Assembly: GCA_949825065.1 (NCBI GenBank)
Contig: OX463859.1
Coordinates: 19,181,134 to 19,245,133 of the forward strand
From: Odontocerum albicorne
Lineage: Eukaryota > Arthropoda > Insecta > Trichoptera > Odontoceridae
Reading direction: 5' to 3'
DNA: 64,000 nucleotides
The position numbers were made by a program, and so were the translations under genes. Shown piece by piece: positions 11,380 to 22,860 of the stretch. How positions within the stretch are numbered: position 1 is the first letter of the stretch; each line of letters starts with the position of its first letter. The notes under the pieces were generated by a model. That model made no database searches and was not told the DNA's origin. It was given only the letters and a program-made list of their open reading frames with translations.

Positions 11380-11590
11380 GAGAATTTCCACGACTAAATT
11401 TATCAAATTCTGAAAGAAGGAAGACTGAAAAACCCTTGTAATAGGAAATTATGGTTGTGGTGTATTCGTTTGGTCGTGGCAAAAGCGAAAAATATGTTCT
11501 CGGATAAAATTGAGATAAGTGGAGAATTGTTCTTTCTACCCACCCCAATAGGGACATGGCATAATGATGATGATAATCAAATGCATTAGG
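11380..11590 (+). mobile_element. LINE-C C-terminal/3' fragment
   Basis: TTTATCAAATTCTGAAAGAA matches the coding strand of the LINE-C DQVNxILKEG segment (compare the reverse complement of 25300-25340). TCTACCCACCCCAATAGGGA followed by CATGGCATAATGATGATGAT is the LINE-C post-stop marker. The minus-strand 125-codon frame 11635-11258 is antisense to this and is not a gene. Confidence 0.55.
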
Positions 11591-13250
11591 ATGATGGCAC
11601 TTTGACAGCTTTTGGGTGGATATGAGAAGTTTCAAATCTACTTAAATATATTTTATCATTTCCAAATTGATGTATTTCTTCGTATGGTGTTCCTCAACAT
11701 ATCCGCATTGAGGATGTTCACATGTTGAAGAATATATCCAAAGGAGACAGTGTAAGAATAAGTGAGAAACTGTAGTAGTACTTCATGTTTTAAGAGTTTT
11801 GGTCCAAAAGAAAAAGATATGTGACTCAATTGATGGACAATTTAATATGAGAAATTGCGACATGTTCAACAGATGGTGAAAATCAATGAGTCAAGATTAT
11901 ATGCGGCACGAAGCGGACATGCTACATAGCTTCCTCACCTATCTCACACGTACTTGAAGAACTTTTATTTTATATAGATGTAAAGTGCTTTTCTATCAGA
12001 AAGAAGTCTTTTCTTATCCTGCGTATAACATACACAATTCTTTAGAACAGTGTTTTTTTGTAGAACAAAGGTTTTGTGTGTATTTAAACCTGGATATTCC
12101 TGTAAGAAGCGTCCTTCTTACAAGCAGATAAGTCTTAAGCTAACTGCTCTAAAGCCCTTTTAAAATATCTGATGTGATTAGCTTTGCAAAAATGTATATT
12201 AGAAAAGATAAAGCAAATAGCAAAAAAGCAGATGAAAAAAAAAAGAAGCCATCCAGACATGCACATCAGACCAGCTAATATTAACAAAATTCGAAGTAAG
12301 GAAGAGTTTCATTTACATGTAGTGAGATTGTTAAATCTAACGTATTCCGAAAACAATGTTAATGAAATAAGATTTTTTTTTCTACATTGTTTTGTTATTC
12401 TACGGATTATATTAATAATCGTGACGCGTTCCTCCATCTCTTATATCGACTATCTATTTAGTGACATGTGTAAAAAAATTACCTTATATTCTTGGCTATA
12501 GCATTTTAATCAGTGAAAACAATATGGGAAAAAATTACACCAATTTACAAATTTCAGAAAAGCTGCAAACTAAAATATAAGAAGGGACTGTAAAAACTAA
12601 GAGGAAATTTGGGAAAGGGTCAAAGAACGTTTGAGATATCAAAATATTAATACAGTTTAAATTTTAGTTTTTGATGAATAACTGCAATATTTTTTGTCTT
12701 GTATATACATAAATGTTTTTTTTTGTTATTATTGTGTTTCAAGTATTGATCTTTTCACTTGAGTTTCTTTTTTTCCTTTTTTGGTATGTGAATTGTTTTG
12801 AGGTAAACGATCGCTGTTTTCTTTTCAATTTTGTTTCGTATTATTTTTGTAATCAATTTTTCATTTCCGTAAAGGTCTTGGCGATTAAAAAAACAATAAA
12901 TAAATAAAACAATTTCTTCAACTTCGCCAGCTTCTCGATTGAGCGAAACCGACACTAAATAATATTGTTTGAGGTTTGCGGGATATAAGCTGACACGAAT
13001 GAATTAAAATGGTAGTAGAGAACTAATTGTACTTTCCAAGCAGTTCCCGTTTAAACCTTTTTCTCATTGAAAAGCTATATTTTTTATTTCAGCCCCGTCG
13101 ATAACCCGTCCATAAAAAAACTGTCAAATTCGCAGGAACAAGAAGATGGCTGCGTTTCAAACCGATTGTAAAAGAAAACGAACGTTGTGGTAAAAACAAA
13201 ATAAATCGTTTAAAATATTAAACAATCCGTTACTTTGTTATTCTGCATTA
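11591..13250. other. AT-rich spacer with T-rich block
   Basis: 12184-12501 is a 105-codon frame with a non-ATG start and a K-rich beginning; no family recognised. 12700-12910 is T-rich and ends in AACAATAAATAAATAAAAC, which may be another LINE 3' UTR and tail. Confidence 0.4.
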
Positions 13251-13254
13251 ATCC

Positions 13255-13370
13255 CCACGACGCGTTGTTTTACATCCTATCTCAAGGTTCTCTTCAGGCA
13301 AGACAATCCCGGTTGTTACAAGAACACCTGTCAGGTCTAACTGGTATCATATTTATTCGAAGTTCATACG
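13255..13370 (-). repeat. Dispersed repeat R13, minus copy
   Basis: The minus strand reads TGTAACAACCGGGATTGTCT then TGCCTGAAGAGAACCTTGAGA and ACGCGTCGTGG. The same order is seen in plus orientation at 13540-13660, and partly at 44895-44995 and 15125-15170 (minus). No coding capacity seen. Confidence 0.55.
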
Positions 13371-13539
13371 GTCTGTTGACTTAAAAAAAGCAATTTTTTA
13401 TGAGGGGTGATTTTTTGTTGTTTTCTTTGACAAGTTATAATTTCTTTTTCATTCTCAACGAATTTAGAAACATAAGTTACACAAATGCTAAAGCAAAAAT
13501 AAAATAGTAATATACAATAAAAGTTCATTAAATCACACA

Positions 13540-13660
13540 TCCTTCTGATGAAATATGACCCAAGTTGGACTAAGTATCAATTTCTAAATAAACTGGGATC
13601 ATATGCCTGAAGAACACCTCGAGATATGAGATTTGACGCGTATCGCGGACATTTAGTGGA
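13540..13660 (+). repeat. Dispersed repeat R13, plus copy
   Basis: TCTGATGAAATATGACCCAA, AAACTGGGATCATATGCCTG and AAGAACACCTCGAGATATGA then GACGCGTATCG match the R13 copy at 13255-13370 in opposite orientation. The two therefore form a loose inverted pair about 170 bp apart. Confidence 0.55.
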
Positions 13661-16305
13661 ATAATCAAATCATTTATATTTACTTAATATTCTAATATGG
13701 AGTTTTAAAAAGATTAAACCTCACTTATATTCAAAGTTTTATTAAGGATGTGTAAATTTACTCGATAATTTTACATTTAAATAAATATAAAACTATCAAA
13801 TTTTCTTTACATAAATAAACAAATATGTAACTATCATCAAACAAAATGGTCACCCTAGTCTTCAATCTACTTAGGAAGTATATAGCCTAAATTGATTAAC
13901 TAACTGGAACTGAAAATCGTTTTCAGTTAAAGTTTTAAACTGTAATAAAAATTCGTCATCCTTTCCCATCCCTTTGAAGTTGAGACGGCCTTTCTTCAAG
14001 GCAGATTTCGGTAATGTCTGTCCTTCAAAGGATTTCCCCATCTTAGTTATTCGCTTAATCTCTTTAGAAAGTTCAATAAATAATACTTAAAGGAAAACAA
14101 TGTGAGTAATGGGACCTCGTGATATATTGTTTATTTGCTTTATATTGAATTTTGATTTGTTTTTTCTTAACCCTTTCCTCCCTGGATTAATATATAATGT
14201 AATTTTTTTTATTTTTCACATATTAGTGATTTGAAATTTGTGATTTTTTTTATTGTTGGGAAATACCACATTTATGAACTTTAATCAATTTAAATGTATC
14301 AATAGCAATTCGCTAACGACTCTTATACGAGTACATTGCAATTCATATGAGAACTATTGGGTACCTCCATGTCTGATTTTGTGGGTATTATTTTACATAG
14401 AGGGTGTTGAGTTCCGGAAAGGTATTTATTTCCTCAATCTTATGTTTTGACTGGTATGCTGGTTATTCTTTCGAATAATTTCTATACTTCCGTTATATTC
14501 TTATTGCTCTTGATAAGACATTTTCTTTTTCCCTACTCTTGTCTTATATTGTTAATTAAATTTATTTAAACTTATTTAATAATATTTCTTACATTCCGTG
14601 TTGCAATATATACCTATATTGACATATTCATGCTACATAACATATTTTGAAAGATATTTATATTAAATTGTTGATTTTTTAAGAATACTTGGATACGCTT
14701 TGTTTTGTTATATAATTGTAACTATGACATCTTAATAACACTTAAGTGTCGTTTTTTGTCAATAAAAAATATTATAAAATTTTTCCTGATACAAAGTTTT
14801 ACTATCATGGGTTTCGAGGAGAACTTGAACGCCTTACAAAATAGTTTATTTCTTTAAAAAGTTAATGTTCCAGTACTATTTTTACAAAATAACCTTAGAT
14901 TAATTGCTAATTTTCGTTGAGACAAAGAATCACGTTCCAGTTGTTACATTATTTTTTATTGATTAATATAAATATTTTTAAAAAATATTCTAAGGTAATA
15001 TACGAGTATATCAGAATAAATTTAAAAATACTGTTTCCTTGATATATTTTTGAAATAGTGAATATTTTAAATTATCATTATCAATACACAACCAAATAGT
15101 GTGACCGCTTGGAATGAATTAACTTTCCTGTTATTTGTTACAAGAGCAATCCTTAGGTCCAACTGGTGTTAAAATAACGATATAATTACTGCAACCAATC
15201 GCTGCAAGTGTCCAAAATGTACTGACGGATAATAATTGCCAACCACATATGAGCCTGAATAGTGTGAATCATCAATTAGTAGAGGGATAAGGCCGTTTAC
15301 TCTAAAATTTTCTGAGTCAAACATTCGAACTAATTAAAAACATTTTTACTTCTCTTGATTTTTTCTCATTTCGAATCGTGGCTGAAATATTGCTGGGGTT
15401 TTACTTTACGTCGTCAATATGTCCGACCTCTAACTGTTTATGCGTTCAAATTTTTAGTCTGTTTCTTGAAATTTCTTTGTTCTGGCATGCAGTCATAATT
15501 GTCAAGTTTTTGTTGGTTTTGTTTTTAAGTTTTGAGATATAATATGAACGTTTAATTTTTTTATTAAATACAAGTCTAGGAACTCCTGGTTATGATTGAA
15601 AATAATCTTTTGAAATCCAGAAGTTGCGACATGAACCTCTCTACAATATGCTTTATTTATATGAAAATCTTCGTAAAAGTTCTTTGGGCACTGGTCGTAA
15701 GAATCAGGTAAATTTTGTCTTTCTGTGAAAGGAAAGGATAACACGTACACACATGTATGAGATGAAAGGATGGCATGTACACCCTGTACAAATCATGTTA
15801 TTTTATTGGAAACATTTAATGTTACCCCAGCAATAAATAAATATATAGATAAACTTTTTAATGGAGGGTAGTTTTGGAATCGCCTGATTTTGAAGAAAGT
15901 TCACTGAAATTTTCTGGATGTTGCGATATGAAACCCTTTGTAATAGGCAGTATTCTATCGTTATGTAACTATGCCTTAAATTACACAGATGAGACAATGC
16001 CGATAGTTATAATTAAATGTTCAGAAAATATACAAGATGTTACGACATCATCAATCAAGTAAAATAATTGTTTCAACTACGTAATTTTAGCTAAAAATTA
16101 CTTCAATTTGGTCACAATTGAACCCAAAACTTTCAATTTAGTTAACTTATGACTAAAACTAGAAAAAAAAAACCTGTGAGAAATTCGAGTTTTTCAGTTG
16201 TTAGTTGTGTTTAGAAAATAGGATTTACGGAATTATTGTTCACTGTGTATTATCATTATGAGTTGATTACTTTACAGTTCATGTTGAGCACACAACCCAT
16301 CTCCA
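13661..16305. other. AT-rich spacer with minor repeats
   Basis: 15125-15170 (minus) is a short R13 piece (GTTACAAGAGCAATCCTTAG). 14690-14785 ends in TTTTTTGTCAATAAAAAATA, a possible LINE 3' end. 15610-15665 and 15903-15955 are weakly similar to each other. Short frames at 14253, 15502, 15803 and 15874 have no recognised motif. Confidence 0.4.
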
Positions 16306-16309
16306 GGAG

Positions 16310-16440
16310 TTACATGTTCAGTGACCTAGTTGGTAAGACGCCTGACATCGACACGGGTTTTCGAGTTCGACTTCCAATGGTGTCCAAATAGAAAAATAAA
16401 GGATCTTAGTCTGTTTAAAGAGTTAGTTTTGAAATCTAAA
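16310..16440 (+). mobile_element. SINE-A head remnant
   Basis: GACCTAGTTGGTAAGACGCC (A-box region) is followed by GGTTTTCGAGTTCGACTTCC (B-box region). The body beyond is shortened (GGATCTTAGTCTGTTT). It lies 30 bp before a full SINE-A copy. Confidence 0.6.
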
Positions 16441-16472
16441 CGTGAGCGAATTTTGTTGCTTGTCAAAGTGAT

Positions 16473-16687
16473 GACCTCCGTGGCTTAGTTGGTAAGACGC
16501 CTGTTTCCCGACCTGGCGGTTGCGGGTTCTAATCCTGATGCAACAAAGATTTCCTTAAAAAAAGATTCCGATCTGGTTTTCCCTCAAGGCCTATTTAACA
16601 CTTTTCTGGTCAGTTGGAAAAGATTTTCATATGGTAATAAGCCCGCCAGGTTTTATTAAAAGTGTAATACAGTACAACGTATGGTAG
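16473..16687 (+). mobile_element. SINE-A, near full length
   Basis: A tRNA-derived SINE of about 215 bp. The A box lies in TGGCTTAGTTGGTAAGACGC, and the B box is GGGTTCTAATCC at 16523-16534. The body marker is GATTCCGATCTGGTTTTCCC. The 3' part is TTTCTGGTCAGTTGGAAAAG, then ATGGTAATAAGCCCGCCAGG and AAAAGTGTAATACAGTACAA. The 3' part is shared with the LINE-A 3' end. Transcription would be by RNA polymerase III from the two internal boxes. No product is encoded. Confidence 0.85.
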
Positions 16688-16689
16688 TT

Positions 16690-17755
16690 TTTCCAGATCG
16701 TGCGATGGCGAGTTTTAAAAAAAATGTTTTTTTACTCCAATAGTTTTAAATCTGAACGCACGATCAACGTTTTTGAACATAACAGTATCTCCCGGTCACG
16801 TTCTTTAACATCTCTAAATCATAGATTTGGATGTGTTGGGGGTACCATATGAGTGAATGATCATGTTCTGTGTTCGCGTGAAAGATGACGTGCAAACACA
16901 TAATATGGGACTTCTGAAGTTGGGAATTACTATAAGCCTGAAACGTTAAATAAGATACTCCAAATGGTAATTTATAGTGGGTGGCAATTCCGAAAACATC
17001 ATTTTTCTAAAAAAAACGTAATATTAAAAACGCATTTTTTTCCTTTTCACATAATAATTGAAAACAAATGCCTACATCGAAATAAAGAAAAAATTTAATT
17101 ACGTCACTCTACTTCAATCTGTGAATCAATCGAATTGACATAACTTAGAACCTTACTTAGGTTAAGTAGTAAGATAAGTTTCTAAAATATCTGCGACTAA
17201 ACTTAACATCTTTAAAGTAAATAGTTTTAGTATTATTACAAATTGGCCAGTCGCTCCTCGGTTAGCCACACATCAAAGCAAAATGATACATCAAGAAATG
17301 TCTATCAAATATTCTGCTTACGCAAGTAATACTAGTAGTTAATTAAGCTCAGTCTGAATCTTTAAGCTCCCCTATGGACCCACCCTTCTATTTTGGGAGA
17401 ATTGGACCTATGGAGTAAAAGGTGGACCCAGGGACAGCACTAGGGGTATTACCGCATTGTGGTACAAAGCTTTATTATTTATTTTATAATTTATATTGTT
17501 CAGGAATAGTATACGACAATTAATAAGTAAATAATTATTTAAAAAGTACAATTCTTATAGCACCATTAAGAGAGTAGACTCTTTTCAAGGGCGCTTTCAC
17601 TTGGGATTCAAACCGAATATTACTGACATTTAAAATATTAGAAAAAAATAAGATAAGTGGAGTTTAAGTATAGGAAGGTGATGTTTGCGGCTATTATAAA
17701 AGAACTTCCCTGATATGCATATGTTTAAAAAAAACAGCAACTGATATGCATATGT
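16690..17755. other. AT-rich spacer
   Basis: Nothing recognised. 17705-17755 holds a short direct repeat (CTGATATGCATATGTT twice). Confidence 0.45.
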
Positions 17756-17759
17756 TGTA

Positions 17760-18110
17760 GTCATCCAGTTGCGTCTCTCGCTGCGTTAGTTTAACGCATT
17801 GGGATTATATCTCTTGTGCGTCGTATTTCCACGCCTCTAGTAATCACTGACCTCTCCAAACTTTATGATAGGAAAGTTTACAAGACAAGGTGGATGAACG
17901 TGACGGAAACGAAAAATGTGTGCCAGGATAGAATGTGTATTTGAGTTGAATGGAAGGATAGAAAGGTGGTCGCTTAATCTGGTCACAGCTCCTTGGCCAC
18001 GAGCAATGTGCCCAAAGAATCGGAGGACTTGTCGAAGGTATATTGTCGACAATCAGTCAGTGATTCTCAGTTCTTAGAGAATGGAGGCGTTAATTCGCCT
18101 TGCATTCGTA
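17760..18110 (-). pseudogene. LINE-G C-terminal fragment with 110 bp insert
   Basis: The minus strand reads TDxLSTIYLRQVLRFFGHIARGQGA from about 18058 to 17985. After an interruption, 17868-17775 corresponds to the GVE.RRTR..IPMRW part. This is the C-terminus of a common arthropod LINE ('RFFGHIAR...RGRSPTRW'). The second copy at 54730-55060 lacks 17870-17978, so that stretch is an insertion. Most of the insert (17897-17978) is repeat X, also found at 20262-20378. Confidence 0.7.
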
Positions 18111-18739
18111 ACTTTCCACAAAAGTGTTATATAATACAATAATATAATACAGATCACTTAAGTGAAAGTGTACTTTTACAAGTAATAGTGCACATTCACC
18201 GTACAATCAACTTCTTTTATGTGCTATGTTTTTAAATAAATAAATCTACCCGTGATTATCGCAAACCTTTTACTCGCCCTGAAGAGTATTCGTTAATGAA
18301 CGGCCAATGTAACAATTTGTAACTATGTAGGTAAAATTACATATTGGTTGTAAAGCGCACGTCCAACAGTGTAAATTTGTTTGAGGTCTACATCACAGTA
18401 CTTGTGGTATGATGCCAAATGGAGACAGTCTGATTTTGGTTAGCTGAAATGCGATTGTTCAAACTAATATCGATTTTCTGATTAAATTTGTTGCGAAATA
18501 ATCCGTTCAATTGAATGTAAAACTATCAAAAAATGTCGATCGGGCTTAAATTTAAATTATTGTGGAGAGATAACATATTTATGAAAATATAAATTTAAAG
18601 TTTCTCGACTTTTAAAGGTACAAACAATAAGCTGAAAGTATAAAAAAATGTTCTCAACTAACGACTTACTTACCTCTCGGATAGATGCAATTTCGGATTA
18701 AACTATCGAAAAAGTATGGATAATGACTTGATGTATATG
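18111..18739. other. AT-rich spacer
   Basis: No open frame or repeat recognised. Confidence 0.45.
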
Positions 18740-19060
18740 GATTTATACGTCATATCCCTTGAGGGGTAGGCAGATATCCCTTGAGGGGTAGGCAGATAAA
18801 ACTGATCTCCATAACTTTCTATTCATGCACAGTACTTTTGCATCCTATATGTTCATACATTTCATCATGCAAAATATTCCATAATGCATACTTCTCATTT
18901 CACCTTATTAAAAATCTGGTCCACTTTATTGAGCCGAGCTTTCCTCGGTATACCATTACCATGAACTTATGATTTGAATACTCGCTTAGTAAGTCTTTCT
19001 TTATTTATCCTCTTCATATATTCAAACCATCTTATAGTTCATTTTTTCATCTTAAGACAT
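18740..19060 (-). mobile_element. LINE-C 3' fragment
   Basis: The minus strand has the LINE-C post-stop marker TCTGCCTACCCCTCAAGGGA in two tandem copies (a 22 bp duplication at 18753-18796). The remains of the coding C-terminus are to the right (18800-19060). Heavily degraded. The plus-strand 63-codon frame here is antisense. Confidence 0.55.
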
Positions 19061-20165
19061 CAATTTTATCCGTGCATTCATTTAGCATTCTTTAAAACAT
19101 TGACAATCTATCAATATAGTACATTAGTAGCTGCGCCCTTTTAAGACAGAATACATGGTATGAAATGTTTATTTATGTAATGGAATACAAAATATACGGA
19201 AAAAAACCATGACATGATTTGGTGAAATAATTTTAGTAAAATTTTCCACAAAATGTTTTCGTGGCATAAAGACCCTTCCAATCTGAAGGTTTTTTAGTCG
19301 AACACTGCATTTGAGTCAACCACTTAAATGTTATATGCATTTTTAGATCATATTTCTTTTTACGATACTACACGCTAAATCCTTCTCAATATTTTTATTA
19401 AATTTTAAACATGGTTTGAAAATGCATATTACAATACTTGAACTATTACGTTAAGTTTTAAACGATACAGAGCGGATTAAACGTTTCAAAAGAGTTTGGT
19501 ATCAGTTCTATATCTCCATTAACATGCAGGCAAAACTTTTCAATCTTTCAATGCACTTCCAGAAAGCTTTATCTGTTATGAACTTTAAAATGTTACAGCT
19601 TTTAGAAGTTAATGCTTTAAGTTTTATGTGTTTTGATCAGTAGTTGGAATCTTGTCTTTGTTTGAGAAATTATAAACTGACAGCACTTATCATGGATAAA
19701 ATCTCCTCGTTTTTTATTATACTTTTAATCTTTGATATTTCACGAGATTGCTTTATGTTTCTTACATATTTGTTAAAGGAATTACTGGTAGTTTCTTGCG
19801 TGCCTTTATAAAATAGATATTTTTTTCACTTTTTGTATGAGCAAAAAATAGAGTGAGTTGTGGATTATACGTGTTTACCAACCAGCGTATTTCAAGAGAA
19901 GCAACACTGGCCACTCAAAAAAAAAATTGCTCCCAAAATTAAGATATGCAAGGAAACTTCAACAAGGCGATGGAAGTAATATAATTGCTGTACATATGAA
20001 AGCATTGCGTAGAATATGATGAAAAAATAATTAATGATAGAAAAAGTAACGAGGACTTAAAGAAATAATGCAGATTTGAAGAATGTGGACTACTTAAGAT
20101 GAAGAAATGAGTATTGAGATGAAAGAATAAATTATGAAAGATTTCGAAAAATATTTTTTACAAGT
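19061..20165. other. AT-rich spacer
   Basis: No gene, family match or tandem repeat seen. Confidence 0.45.
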
Positions 20166-20184
20166 TGTATAGAAAGTACAAGAA

Positions 20185-20380
20185 GTAATATTGATACGTT
20201 GAAAAGTGTGACATAATACAACGTGACGGAAGCGAAAAGTGTGACATAATACAACGTGACGGAAGCGAAAAGTGTGACATAATACAACGTGACGGAAGCG
20301 AAAAATGTGTGCCGGGATAAAATTCATATTTATTTGAGTTGAGTGGAATAATAGAAAGGTGGTCGCTTAACCAAATGGCA
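20185..20380 (+). repeat. Repeat X with 32 bp triplication
   Basis: AAGTGTGACATAATACAACG plus TGACGGAAGCGA (32 bp) occurs three times in tandem (about 20205-20297). A unique continuation follows: AATGTGTGCCGGGATA, then GGTGGTCGCTTAA. The continuation matches the insert inside LINE-G at 17897-17978. Function and class unknown. Confidence 0.7.
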
Positions 20381-20469
20381 TTTGTGTTCTTATAGTCAAC
20401 TTATTTGTGTTCTTATAGTCAACTTATTTAAATATACGATTAAATATTAAATATAAATTTTCGTAATAT

Positions 20470-21304
20470 TTTTAATCTATCCATTACAGCGGGTTCGAAT
20501 TCCGAACACCCTTGAAGGGTTTATTGTCTTTTTATTTTTATTTATAAAGTATAATAAGTTCATTTGGGATTTGTTTTAATCTATCCATTACAGCGGGTTC
20601 GAATTTCGAACACCCTTGAAGGGTTAAATGCCTTTTTATTTTTATTAATAAAGTATAATAAGTACATTTGGGATTTGTTTTCATCTATCCATTACAGCGG
20701 GTTCGAATTTCGAACACCCTTGAAGGGTTAAATGTCTTTTTATTTTTATTAATAAAGTATAATAAGTACCTTTGGGATTTGTTATTATCTATCCATTACA
20801 GCGGGTTCGAATTCCGAACACCCTTGAAGGGTTAATTGTCTTTTTATTTTTATTAATAAAGTATAAAAAGTACATTTGGGATTTGTTTTCATCTATCCAT
20901 TACAGCGGGTTCGAATTTCGAACACCCTTGAAGGGTTAAATGTCTTTTTATTTTTATTAATAAAGTATAATAAGTACATTTGGGATTTGTTTTAATGTAT
21001 CCATTACAGCGGGTTCGAATTCCGAACACCCTTGAAGGGTTTATTGTCTTTTTATTTTTATTAATAAAGTATAATAAGTACATTTGGGATTTGTTTTAAT
21101 CTATCCATTACAGCGGGTTCGAATTCCGAACACCCTTGAAGGGTTAATTGTCTTTTTATTTTTATTAAAAAAGTATAATAAGTACATTTGGGATTTGTTT
21201 TAATCTATCCATTACAGCGGGTTCGAATTCCGAACACCCTTGAAGGGTTAATTGTCTTTTTATTTTTATTAATAAAGTATAATAAGTACATTTGGGATTT
21301 GTTT
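20470..21304. repeat. Eight-copy 104 bp tandem array
   Basis: The marker CCATTACAGCGGGTTCGAA recurs at 20481, 20585, 20689, 20793, 20897, 21001, 21105 and 21209, exactly 104 bp apart every time. Copies differ by only a few substitutions (TTCGAATTCC versus TTCGAATTTC). Each unit contains GGTTCGAATTCC, which fits a tRNA/SINE B box, and the hairpin CCCTTGAAGGG. The minus-strand short frames that repeat across it are a by-product; 104 is not a multiple of three. It may be a local satellite grown from a SINE piece. Confidence 0.95.
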
Positions 21305-22860
21305 TTTCTTATAATTGAATTGCAACTGTATATATAGAGGAAAAAATAATAATACATGTGTATTATCATTTCTCCGAATATCACCAAGAAATATCAAAAT
21401 CAAACGTCAAAAAGAGAAATTCTCTTCAATGAACACCATTGACCAGCGAGACGTAAATAATTTAATGACAGCGAGAAGAAAAATAAGTTTGTTCTAAATA
21501 TCAAGAAATGCAAGCTAGATATGACTTGAAGAATGTAATGAAAAATCTGTCAAAACGTTATTATTGTAAACAGTTGATATAACATACATTGTCGAATTAA
21601 CAGTACACACGTTTTTCTGAAATCTGATAACTTTTTAATGGTTACTAAACATTGTTGGAAATGTTATAGATACAAATATTAAGCATGAAAAAGAGGTTGA
21701 TATAAATACTGATTAAATAATAATGAAGGATTATTCATATCAACATAATATGTAGATATATTCCGTTATTGCATATACGAATACATTTCAAAAACACCCA
21801 TATGAGGCCTACCGTTCCGTACGAGCACTACTATAACATAGAGCAGTATTCTTGGGAATTGTATGATATGCAGCCAGATGCTGGACATATAGAAGTTGGC
21901 TCTCAGATGCCAGAAGGATGCTGGTTGGCGGTCAACGGTGGGCGCTGTTGGCTATTGCCAAGGCTTATATGACATGATCAGCGAAAGCACTCTTTGTTTT
22001 AACGGGGATCGCTCAGTTGGATCTGGAGGTCTAGCAACGCGCTGCGATTATTGTTCTCAGTAAGCGTCAGCCCATGAGCATATGTGACATCTGCCTTCAC
22101 CCCTTGCCAGGGATGACCCCTCACGCGATTTTTAAAGCATGCCTTTTGGCCCAGTTGTCGACTTGGCAACATCGTTGTTCGTCTTCCTCCGAGAGAAAAC
22201 AGAAATTCAAACTATTTTCTTACACTAGGGCGCGCCTAGGCTCCCCATGAGTACAACCAAAATATTGGACTACCGAATTTCTCTCTGGCCATGGGAGCTT
22301 TAGTAGCAAAATTTTTAGATTCAATCTTATCTCCCTGCCCTGTTGTAATTCTGGCGGCTATCTGGATCAATCCGCAGAGCACATTCTGTGGTACTTCGAT
22401 GAAAATCGAGTCAGTAATTTCTGAAGGGAACTTCACTTAGCCTTACATCGGTTTATCTTCGAACCGATTGACTACTTCGATCTAGTGACGTCAAAGGATA
22501 GTTTTGCTGCATTTAAAAATATTCTATGAAAGTACTGGCAACTTGCTGGACTGTTTAAACTCCAGGCCTTTAGCCACTTTATAAGAAAACCAAAAAAAAA
22601 AGCGTTAGTTATTTCCCTTTTTCCATTATGTCAGCTCATAAATCCGTCGTCCCTACTAATCTTTTCATACTCAGGTATGTCACCACTAGAGAAGGAGTCC
22701 CTTTGGACAGTTCCTTTTTCGTCACCATGTGATATCACGCTCATAAAAATAAAATAAAGAAGATTTCGATCTTCTAGTGAAGATCGCACTGGATGGGGAT
22801 TTCTTTCGTACCCCATAACAGCGTGGGCGGAGGTGGCATCAAACTAAACTGAACTATCTA
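21305..22860. other. Spacer, then GC-richer block of unknown origin
   Basis: From about 21800 to 22850 the base composition rises clearly above the surroundings and frames open on both strands (21769-21972 plus, 22436-22236 minus, 22816-22631 minus, and 22231-22439 plus). It could be decayed coding sequence or the inside of an unrecognised element. I cannot identify a product. The minus strand holds SHGDEKG and QGDKIES, which loosely recall caspase motifs, but the evidence is too thin for a call. Confidence 0.35.

Noticed and set aside
11258..11635. 125-codon minus-strand ORF as a gene.
   Set aside because: It is antisense to a LINE-C 3' fragment, lacks recognisable domains and has composition explained by the AT-rich DNA.
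16473..16545. Functional tRNA gene.
   Set aside because: A and B boxes are present but the sequence does not close into a full cloverleaf and continues into a SINE body repeated elsewhere. The same holds for the heads at 32280, 42030 and 63428.
22236..22816. Caspase-like fragments on the minus strand (SHGDEKG near 22730 and TTGQGDKIES near 22340, recalling the catalytic His motif and QACQGDK).
   Set aside because: Order and orientation fit, but the two are about 129 codons apart instead of about 45, the catalytic Cys would be Gly, the flanking residues do not fit, and the opposite strand is equally open. Could be chance; a profile search of 21800-22850 would settle it.
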